Assembly: GCA_019095985.1 (NCBI GenBank)
Contig: CM032661.1
Location: 10,885,453 to 10,949,452, forward strand
DNA: 64,000 nt
Source: Streblospio benedicti
Lineage: Eukaryota; Annelida; Polychaeta; Spionida; Spionidae
Reading direction: 5' to 3'
The notes below the pieces were generated by a model. The model had not been told where the DNA came from and did no database searches. It worked only from the letters and a program-made list of their open reading frames with translations. Of the stretch, positions 50,101 through 62,100 are shown in pieces. A program made the position numbers and the translations under genes. How positions within the stretch are numbered: the first letter of the stretch is position 1; each line of letters opens with the position of its first letter.

Positions 50101-53100
50101 CTAGAGATCTGGTGGAAAGGTAGAAGTAATTCAGGTCTTTTCAAATAAATCTACTGTGATGAAGACAACACGGGGCTTAATGTTAACTTTTAAAAGTGGG
50201 TGCCCGTTCGGGCATGTGGTTGGTTGCTACTGGATGCCCGAATGAAATATCTAGGTGCCCGAATAATAAACCTGTGTTAGATGAGAAACAAGTTTTATGT
50301 GTGATGGTGTGTGGCTTTGCTTGTTCGGAGTATGCCAAAATCGAAAAGACTCGAAGAGTGTTTAGACATGATTACACAAGAAGGTTCCTCATAAAATGCT
50401 ACGCATAACAAATTTTGAAACAAAAACTAAATTATTCATAATGATGTCATGACGATTTAAATATACACTCTGTTAAATATTCATGGAGATATCATTGACA
50501 AGAACAATATTACAAGTTACCGTCAATACACCATTTTCACTGTCTCAGTCATGAAGGCTTTATGAATTTTATTTAGCAGCGCCCATCATTCTCAAAAGCG
50601 CCTTTATTTTTAGCTCACCTGCTGTGAAACAGCAAGTGAGCTTTTGTGATCACCTTTCGTCCGTCGACCGTCCGTATGTCCGCCAGCATGTCCGTCAACA
50701 ATTCCTATTTTTCTAAATAACTTCTTCATTTTTTATTTGATTTTCACCAAACTTGCACACAACTTATTTGCCTATCTCATCATGATATCATATTTGAATC
50801 ATGCCTCTGGGTGTAAAATTGGCTCCCCAGGAGTCCATATATAAATAAATCTGATTAAATGAAACAGTTTCATCAAACTTGCACATATTTTCTAAATAAT
50901 TTCTTTATTATTCATTTGCTTAGCTGTGAAACAGCATGTTATTCCACAACTATATTTGAATCATCATGCCCCTGGGTGACAAATTGACCCTCCCCCCAAA
51001 AAATTGCAATAAATGATGAATCTGATTAAATAAAACTGTTTCACCAAAACTTGCACATATTTTCTGGATTTAGCTGTGAAAGTGCATGTGACCCCAAAAA
51101 TATATTTGAATCATTGTGCCCCTGGGTTGCAAATTGACACCCCCGCCCCCAAATTGGAATAAAGGCTTCTTCATATATCATTTAACACAACTAATTTGGC
51201 TGTCACATTATGATATCATATTTGAATCATTCTCCTGGGTGTCCCAGGGGTCCATACCCCCCCCAAAAAAAGAAGGAAAATGCATGTGTGTATGTCCGTC
51301 AACAATTTTTAGTCATAATGCAAACTGCATTTGTTCATAATGCAATCTGCATAACCTCATCCACAGATAATGCAAACAGTCTGTTTGTCATAATGTAAAC
51401 TGCATCATTTTTTTTGCCTGTCTGTTTCTAGATTTAGCTGTGAAACAGCAAGTGACCCCAGAACTATCGTGCCCCTGTGTAAAATTGCCAAAAAATGCTA
51501 TAAATGATGAATCTGATTAAATAAAACTGTGCACATATAACCAAAAAATAATTTCTTCATTTTTCATTTGATTTCCACCAAACTTGCATAAAATTAGTAT
51601 GGCTGTCTCGTCATCATATATTGAAATCATGGCCCTTTCCCGGGGTGCATCTAAAATATTTTGTATGAACTGAAACTTTCATTTTTCACCTGGGCACCCG
51701 AAACTTAATTTTAAAGCCCAATTTACACATGCAGGTGAGCGCTATTAGGACCCTTATGGTCCTCTTGTTTGATTTTTCGGTTTACAGACCTGCCACTCAA
51801 AAAAAACTGGATTTAAGAATAAAAATACAATTGAAAAAATTGTATTTTTTTAAATCCACCGCTGAATATTTTTTTAAATTTTTTATTACGTTTTTAAAAG
51901 CAGGAAACACAAAAATAGATGTGGTAGAAGCCATCTATTCATCTTATACTGGCCCGCATTTCGTAGGAGCTTTAATAGCGGCGACCATGTTACACAATAA
52001 GATGCATTAACTATGGGTGCAGACTTTGCTTTCATTTTTGCGGAGCGGGCGGGACATTTTGAACTACTGAGCATGCGCACTAACAGACGGAAGCGTCATG
52101 TGTAAATATTTCTCCATCAAAATAAGTAAGTTATTTCTATTTTCTAGCAAGCACTTGTAATAGATTGGTTGAATAACATTACTGTATTTGAGGTCGACGA
52201 TTAACAAATGCGATGTTCAATCGACTTGACACCCAGAATAACGGCAAAACCAGCACTGTTAGCGATAATGAAAGCAGATCTACACAAGTGATGGAACTTT
52301 CTTTCACAATAAACCGTATGTAATGACATATACGCCCAGGAGAGTCATTTCAGTGAAATTACCATGCCAAAATAAAGTCAGTTTTGTCGGTGGAATTAGA
52401 AATTCAGTTCGGGTAAAGGCCCAAGGGCCCATATCCATGTTCGATGTTAGGCCCAGCTTTATAGGTGAATAGATGGAACATTTTATTGCGTCGCTTCAGC
52501 TCAGCTGCTGAAGCAAGCATTGTGTTTCGTTCGTTTGTAACTAACTAACTAACTAACTAACTATGTTTGTATGTATGTATGTATGTATGTATGTATGTCT
52601 CCGGACAAGCTAGAGCTTTAACCGTAGCACGGATTTCGTTCAAACTTTACATGACTATGAGGTATGAGGCGACACCGAAGTGATTCGATTTTAGGCGCTC
52701 TGCCAATTAAATTTTGCTTTCTAGAAGTGCTTTTATGACATTTTTAATGATATTCAATGCACTTAGCCAGCAAGAAAAAAAATCAATATTCCAACCAAGC
52801 TTCAAAATTGATTATTGGATTTGAAACTGATATTGATTATCATCTTGTTGTTCAGTACTATTGTATGGCAACACAAATATCTTTTGCTGGATATATTGAT
52901 TCTGATTCATTCTGATGTTTTCTCCTCAAATTCATAAATTTCTTGATTGTAAAGTATACATTATTTCAGTATATATCTTACTTGCCCTAGAAACATGTGC
53001 TAAACCTTTTATTCCAGAACTTACTACAGGGATCCGTTATTGATTTTTACCACATATGCTAGGGGACTAGTTCTTGGTTACAAGATATTGAATATATTGT

Positions 53101-56100
53101 CACATCCCCTCGGTTACAAATAACAAGACTAATATCATAATTACCTTAGAAAACCTTTAGCAAATCATTGCATATCATTTAAACTGTTGCTAACAAATCC
53201 AATGAAATAAACTCATTGTCAATAAACACACTAAATCAATGAAACAGAATTATTGTCAATGTACAACTTAATTCAATTATTGCTAATAAACACATTAATC
53301 AATGAAACAGAATTATTGTCAATGTACACCTTAAATCAATTACTGCTAATAAACACATTACATCAATGAAATCAACAAAACATTGTCCTTAACACTATTA
53401 ATCCAATTCTCATTTTATTAACTGATGAATTGTTGCGTATCCAATCTAATTGTTCATGATAAAGTCACTGAAGCGAGAGGGCATCTTAGAGATACGGGTG
53501 GATGTCCTTCTCGGGCTTGGTGCTGGACTGTTCCGTGGCAAAGGTATCTGTTTAGGTGGTTCGGGGTTTTTTGTACTGATATCCTCTGTTGGACTTTCAG
53601 TTATCATTGGAGACGAGGCTCGTATCAGTGGAAAAAATATGTTTTTTTCCACTNNNNNNNNNNNNNNNNNNNNNNNNNNNNNNNNNNNNNNNNNNNNNNN
53701 NNNNNNNNNNNNNNNNNNNNNNNNNNNNNNNNNNNNNNNNNNNNNNNNNNNNNTTGGTTACAAGATATTGAATATATTGTCACAAAAATAGCACACAAAA
53801 CTTAACAAAATACCAAGATGAGATGGTGCATTTGTAGTACAGCATATTTTCACCCCCATAGTACAGCGGTTGACGTCTTTATTTTTCAATTTTATTTTTA
53901 TTTTTATTTCCTCCTCCTACGACAGTTGAGCTTCCTGGGTGTCCGTAGATCATAACATCAAAAAATAAAGGCCAAAGAAGTATTCAATAAACCAGTCAAA
54001 AAATAATAAAATCATAGTGTGCTCTTTTCTCATAAGATTTCCACTGAGAGAAGAAGACTACATGTATTATATAACACTAGCTTCCTCATCTCCTACGGAG
54101 ACAATTTCGAGGGGAGTATATATAGTCTTGGTGAAATATTACTGGCCGTAAAAATATCGTCTTGTTTGACCACTGGATATCTAAACCCGTGAGACAAAAT
54201 ATGAATCTAGCACACCTGCTACTTCTAGGGAAACCTCTATTGATTTTATTAAACTATTAAGAAAAGCTCCAAAATCAATGAACATGCACAGAACAGCTTG
54301 TGTAGCAGGCATACGGCCGACGTAACTGTAATGCAGAAATCCCACCATTGGCGTCTATATGTCTAGCATTGAATATTTGCTCTTGTGGAAGTTTTTAAGG
54401 GACAAAACTGTAGTGGTGAACGCCAGGAGAGGAATAATGTCACATTTTCGTGGAATCAGCATTGCCAAGCAGATTCGGTGAAGCAGTGGCCTAAATGAGT
54501 AGAGAATGAAAAGTATGGTGCATATGGCAACATGCACACAGTAGTAAGGCAGTGGGCGGGTCTAGTCTTGAAGCCCTGAAACGCCACTGATAAGAGCAAA
54601 GGGGGATAAATGTCCGAGATTCGTAGGGGGTGGTGGCCAACAGTAGATAACAGCCGGTTTGCGTAATTATTTATGAATTATAAAGTTAACCTTTGTGTAA
54701 TAATTTCTTTAATTAGGAACTGCAAAATGTATATTATTTTATCTAAATTTTTGACTTAAACTTAAAACAAGTCATCGACCTATCATATGAATGATGAAAT
54801 ATTGCCAGAAATTTCTAGGTGCCCAGTTGGGCATGTGACCATGGCTGACTACATGCCCGGCTGAGCCTCCAGCATGCCCCGGGCATGCGGGCACCCACTA
54901 ATGCTAAGCACTGCGACAAGAACCACAAATAGTCAACAACAGTGTATGCATTTGGCATTTTCCAATTATTATAGTATGATGTACTGTACATGTACATGTA
55001 TATGTCCAAGGATGTGGCATCATGTGCATATCAATCACAGTAATACTTGATTTTGTAAATGTTCACTCACTGAAAATAAATCGAAATATGAAATAGAAAT
55101 TTTGGTCAAATACAATGTATGGTAACATCCAAAACATCTTGATATCAAACGTCTTACATTTACACTATTTCTTACACTTACAATGACCATTGTTGTATAA
55201 ATGCCCATATGTTCAAATTATAATCAAACATACATATTTCAAGTTTTCAACCATGGGCACTCCCAGTAGGTACTGATAGAGGTAATGACTCATCATTGTT
55301 TTGTCCAAGTTGGATTTATACCATTTATAATGTATATCACGAACAGAGGTGGATGGAAGCCATGAGATCAATATCTATCAGTGTCATATTGTACATGTAG
55401 TCAAATAATTGCAACGCTTCAGCTCAGCTGCTGAAGCAAAGCATTGTGTTTCGTTCATTTGTAACTATGTATGTTTGTCTCCGGACAACCTAGAGAGTGC
55501 ACCGATGAATGGATTTCCTTCAAACTACACAAGTATGAGGTATGAGGCGACACCAAAGTGGTTCGATTTTGGGCAATCTGCCAATTAAACTGTGCTTTCC
55601 ACAGGGCAATTATGGTCCGTTTACAACATTCTTATTACTATTGAATTCACAATTACAGATCAATATTCTATTAGCTGAAAAGTCTAATTGGTGCTTTTAC
55701 TATTTACTGTTACAGTGATCAATATTCGTAGCATGACAAAGCCAATATTAGACAATGGCATATTATTTGTGGCTGATTACATACCCGGTATATTGTAATT
55801 GTGTACTTTTAATCATGATTTCCAAAACATTTTAGTAAACAACTTCGTTGTCCATAAGTCAACGTTTTCCTAGCGAGTATACAACATTTCAGTATATACA
55901 TGTATCTTAATTGCCCATAAGTCAACGTTGTTCTAGCGACGCCGTGTTCTTTGAGCACTTTTGATCTAGTTTACTTTGTTACCAGGCTTTGCAACATCTC
56001 TTCTCTTGTGTGTTGGATGGCCATCGACTTTGTCAAATGGCCTTAGGCCACAAGTTTGTGTATGGACTTGATGGTTTTCCGCATGATCTAGAACAAGCAT

Positions 56101-59100
56101 ATGCATATTATCAACCTGTCGCAGAAAGGACCCACGGTGACTATGATAGCGCATCAGAGAAACAGGTAAAAGCTATTTTTATTGTTCGTATCAAGTAAGA
56201 ATTATTTCCATTACTCTTCCATAAAATGTAAGAATAAATAGGGAGCAATAATTTGGTTGATATGAGAGTGTCATTTTAAGGCCAATGTGGAATTAAGGAT
56301 GGTCTCTGCAGTAAGAAGCTTTGGTAAAAGGTATATGTAGGAGAGTCTCCGAAGAAAGAAGCTTTGGCAAAAATAATTTATTTTTCTTAGTCCATGTAAA
56401 ACTGTCACCCATCTTTTCATAAATATGATACAAAGTTGGTGAAACTGGTCTAGAATATTTTTGTATAAATGAGGAGTTCCAGTGTTTATGCTAGCTAATA
56501 CCCCATTAATTGCACGCGATTTGCTACCATGCTACAAGTTACATTTTTTAGCTTCATGTATGGTGCTCAAATTTAGATTATCAGTTAAAAATCTTGACCA
56601 CACAAAGTCTTTCACACCGACTGAATCGGTCCACTCCAGACTATTATTTGGTCCATTCATATATTCATATACTGCTCAAATTTGGTCTATCAGTTAAAAA
56701 TAGTAACCACACCAAGCAAAGCCTAATACATGGACCTGATTGGTCCATATTTGGATTTATTCTAGATTATTTGACCTATTTCAAACTGTTGCCCCTCTAT
56801 ATATCTCTTCATTGAACTTGTGGTGCTCAAATTTGGTTTGTCTGTTGGAATTGGTCACACCTCTCACTGCCCTATTTGAGGCCGTTATGCCAATTACATG
56901 TAGTTGTCCTTCAGGCTTCAGGTAACTTTCAAAATTCTACATGTATCTATTTGGTGTACTAGTTTGTTTTATATCAAATTTTTGTTCACTTCTTTTGTTA
57001 CTGTTAATTGTCAAAAAAAGATTTAAATAAATAAATAAAATAAATTTTTAAAATTATTAAATAACGATATGTTTTAATGTTAAACATTTTCGAGTTACAT
57101 TCCTTTTCAAATCAATCCAAACATATATTTAACATATCCTAAATTAATATTTTTTTTAATCTATTTAGATTATTTTTTTGAAAATATTGAACAGCAGCAA
57201 AAGAAATTAATACAAATTTTATATCTTCAGGTTACATGGTTAGAGCTAGATAACTCAAATTTCATTCTTAAAATTTTGGCACTTCATACATATGGACCAA
57301 TCCTAATTGGGTGCATTATGGCTGTTATTTAGTTCATGCTTTTTCAGACTGCTAAATTTATATGACACAAATAGAGGTAAAGTGCTCCTATTCAGGTTTG
57401 AAGGGTGCAACAGTGACCAGTTGATACCATTTTCTTATTCAAATTAAGCTAGGTGTGAATCCATTAAGTAAGGGGCACAACTGGCCGCTCAAATATTTTG
57501 GCAGTGCAGTTTTGTGTGTGTGGTGTTTACTGCTGGTAATGACATACGGCCTAGCGTACTGGCTCAGTAAAGCCTACCGGCAGCCAAACCACTTCAGAAT
57601 AGGTGGTATTACATGTGTTTGGAAGCTTTTACTACGGTCTCCATACTGCCTGAATACGTGCAGTGGCTACACTTTCACAGTACTGGACACACACTGATCC
57701 CCACGGTCTTCTTAAGTTTTTGGCAGTTGAGAGGAAGTAGAGAAGCACTGTTGTCAGTTGTCCCCTTAGCTTTAGTCACTTTTGTTGTGTAATTTTGTCA
57801 GAATTTAATGGTGAAGTTGTAATTTATCGTTTATCCTATTCATTCTGGTCCAACAGAGTGGAAAAGATATGTCTCTTTTTTGATCATTTTTACGATTTTC
57901 AAGGTTGCCATTACTCAGAAATACATTTTTCTCAATAATATTTTAATTTTGAGTTTGAGTCTGCTTTGAGGCAGAAACAACTGTGCGCAGGCATATTTTG
58001 ACATAAGGTATTGTCAACACAATATGGTGAAGTCACTCGAACGATTTGTGTGTTCACATACATGTAGAAGGCAAATGTGACATGATTTTCTTGTGATAGA
58101 CAGAAAGTAGATCATAAATTAGCTTTTTAAAATCCCTTCATCGCTTTGTTTCTCAGACAATTTTTCTGCTATATGAGCAAAGTAATTGCCTGAGTGACGT
58201 AGCATCGTTACTTCATTGCCTGCATGTGAACAGTTCAATTTAAATATGATAAATAAAAAAATCTCTAGTCACCTCGTAATCTATGTCACTGGTGATATCG
58301 TTTACATATGAATGTAAACTAAAGGTGGAAAGGCAAGACCTACAAGGTTCTAGGCCTCTGTCAAAAAATATTAATTAACTAGCTGTTTACCTGGCGTTGC
58401 TCGGGTTGAAACAGATGACATCCGGAACACATTAAATGGTCCTCCCTCCCCATCCTTCCTCCTGTCCCACATCCCTCGAACCAGTTCTCGTCCGTATACA
58501 GGTCTGTGACAGATTAAATACACCTCCATCACCGACCTCCCATCGTCATATGTCACAGCCATTTACACACTAAATGTACTAAATATGGCAATGATTGATC
58601 CTTCTAATATCCCTCCCCCCGCTACTGTTACCCATGGAAACACGTGCGGAGCAGATTAAATGTCTCACTCATCCCTACCCTTCTTTCCACCACCTTCTCT
58701 CCCTAACCTGCTCATCCCCATCCCCATCTAAACAGGTCCATAAGTAATGCACCCCCTTCCTGCTGCTGCTCTGGTTGAAACGGATGAGATCTGGAACATA
58801 TTAAATGCTCCTCCCTTCCCATTCTTTTCCCTGTCCCACATCCCTCACACCAGCTCCCGCCACAATATAGCTCTGGGAAAGATTAAATACATCTCCATCA
58901 CCCTCCTCCCACAGTCATATGTGACAGCCATACTCACACTACATGTATGTGGCAATGCTTTATCCCTCTCCTCTAATAACCCTCCCTCCAGCTACTCCTA
59001 CCCCTGGTAAACACGTGCAGACCATTAAATGTGCATCTCAATCACCCCCTTTCTGCTGCTGCAGGGTTGAAATTGATGAGATCTGGAACATATAAAATGC

Positions 59101-62100
59101 TCCACCCTGCCTCACCACCAGCCATGTCGGCCCCCACCCCCACCCCCACCATATGGACACACACACCCTTTCTGCCAACACCCCTCCTCAAAACAGGTCC
59201 GAAGCAGATAAAATGCACTTCCATCACCATCACCACCCTTCCCAGCTCCCTCGTTGTATGACTGTACGTGTGACGTGCAACGTATGTTTGACATATACAA
59301 ATGTTTAACGTATTACGTACCTTTAGCAAACATGGCCCTGCAAGCAACCTTTCTAAAAATTATTTTTTCTTGTTTTTTATCATTAAAACCAATTTATTTG
59401 GTTTGAAATGTGATATTATAACGACCACCAAGTTGTCCTGATTGTACATACATAATTTGGAGTGTGTACGTCTTGTGGTTAAAAAGCCTTTTGTGATACA
59501 AAAAATAGCCTCTTCATTTATAGATAGATACATGAAAATTATGAATTTGCTTTTAATACTGATTTCAAATGTTGTTTTCTAGGTAGCTGCAAGTAAGGTT
59601 AGGCTGACTGATCCTTTTACTGTAGAAGATCATACTGAAATAGATGGAGATCTTATTCAGTGGTACAAGATGTGGGCTGCAAAGGGAGATCTTTTTGCAA
59701 TGGTAATTGTTTTTTATCGTAGCTCATAGGCTATTATAGCAGCTTTGTTTTGTTCCTTGGGAATTTTTTTAAAACATGTATTTCCACTATAATGTTGTTT
59801 GCAATTGATTTGTTGATGATATAGCTGTAAAAGCTGTATTTGAATGACCATCCAGACTCTCAAGAAGCCTCAATAAAGGATTGTAGAGTATACTATTAAT
59901 TTAGATAGAAAATGAAAATGTGATGCCCTGAATGGGAGCATTTCTTTGGCATGAAACTTCTTGACCAATTCATGAATATACTTGAGAGGAGTTCACCCAA
60001 GTGATGGTCAATATTAATGACATGTCATTTGGATTTATGGTAAATTCACCCTCTAATAGTCCCAGAAGAGGTATGTAGTATAAAATAAAAGAACTGCTAC
60101 TCATTTATAGACCTCAACAAAGAGGGGGTCATATAGCTAAAATGTGATTGGTGATTTTCCCTAAATCTTGAGCATGAATTGTGAATTGCCTGTATTTACG
60201 TGCGTGAAATGTGATGGAACCTAATATTGGTGACTGGTGATCTGCTCATCACAAAGGCTGTGATTGGTGATTTGTCCAAAATCTTGAGGGTGAATTGTGA
60301 ATTGCCTGTATTTAAGTGAGTGAAATGTGATGAAACCTAGTCAATTACAATTTCTTGTGATTGGTGAAAGACAATGAAATGTATTGGTGACCGGTGATTT
60401 AGGAAAAAAATGTTGGTGAATTGATTTTCATCAAGGCTATATACCCCCTTCAACAAAGCCAGAGTTTTGACAGAGTTTTAATGGAGATGTTGTGGTGGTC
60501 TTTAACTGGTAAAGGTGGGTATGAGTGATTACTAAGATTGGTGCATATGTTTTAAGGAGATGAGAGAAGGTTTAGAGTTATAATGAGGTTTTTTGGTGTG
60601 AAAGTGGGAGTACACCAGGGCTCTGTCCTAAGTACCCTTCTCTTTATTTTATTCATTGCACTATCTCAGGAATATTGCAATGGCCTGCCATGAAAAATGT
60701 TTTATGCTGGTGACCTTGCTATCATTGCAAATTATTTCCATAGAAAAATTGGTCACCACAGTGAAAAAATATCTTAAAAATATCAGTTTACGCCTTAACA
60801 AGTCAAAATGAAAAAACCCAAACTACATTGATTTGGAGTGGAAAGAACATAAATTTGCTCGCATATGAAGAGAAAAATGTTTTTGCAGTGTGTGTAGGTA
60901 GGGTTTAAGGTTATATATCCACTTAATATAACTGTCAGCATTGTCTTTGATGGAAGGCATAAAAAGCAATACCTACTCAGTGACCTGCTTGAGGTATATG
61001 TAGTTCACAGATCTGCTATCTTGGCAACACAATCTGTGCTGTAGGAGGTCTTACAGCTGGTATAATCACAAGGTGCCAATGTTAGCATGAATGTATATTA
61101 CAACTTCGCTTATATTGTTTGTTGCCATATTGTTTAGTATGATGTGTACAGACATCTCTTCTTCACCCATTTGATTATATTTAGAAAGAGCTGGCAAGTA
61201 TTTTCTACTGGGGTAGGATGGGAATTCCACGAGACATGGCTGTTGCAGCCGAGTATTACCGACTGGCTGCACTAACAGAAGACGCAGCAGCGCTCTATGA
61301 TTACGGAATTGTACTGCTCAAGGTATAGATTGTGCAGTATTTTAGAATAGATGTAAGAAGTTTACCTCCTATGGTCAGCTGACAAGATTATAGCATTTTT
61401 TTGTGAAATATTAATATTCTCTCTTATGTTAGTGCAAAATAGTATCATGCTGATTATACTACTGTTGTGGTTTATTTATTGTGTATATTGGTTAGGGACA
61501 TGGTGTGAAGAATGACACTGCTGCTGCTTTAAGGCATTTACAAAAGGCTGCTGATAAAAGATGGACACCCGCGATGAACACTTTAGGTTGGCATTCAATG
61601 AATATTCTCCAAGATTATGGCAAGGCTCTAGAATATTTCCAAGAGGCCAGTAATTATGGGAACTCAGATGCCCATTTTAATATTGGATATATGTATCTCC
61701 ATGGAAAGCTACCAAGTAGAAAGCCACAAAAGGTATGTAAATTGATACGAAAATTATATGTACCATGATTTATAAAGTCGAATGTACCGTATACTATCAT
61801 TCAAGCACCCAGGGCCGTTAAATTGAAATTTTCTCAAACTGGGGGGTGGGCTGTTACACAAGAGTGCAGGTACTACACAATTATTAAGGAAATTTAAGAA
61901 AAAGAGGAGGGAGGGCTGTTACACTAGGGTGGGCACCTGGATGGTCGTATGCTGTATTATATAGGGAAAACTACCTCGTATGTCATGTCATGTAATGATA
62001 TTTACATTTTACTTTTGTTATGATTAATCTAATGCGTGCTTGGGTATTTAGTTTCAATTTTATCCCTCAGTGTTCTATACATGTACATGTAGGATTGTAG

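Noticed and set aside
53446-53652. Minus-strand 68-residue ORF ending in an Arg-rich segment reminiscent of the end of retroelement integrases
   Set aside because: Too short, cut by the gap, and without catalytic motifs or defined terminal repeats. The resemblance is only suggestive of an old LTR-element remnant.
58371-59347. Short ORFs in the pyrimidine-rich repeat
   Set aside because: Explained by the tandem repeat; no conserved protein.
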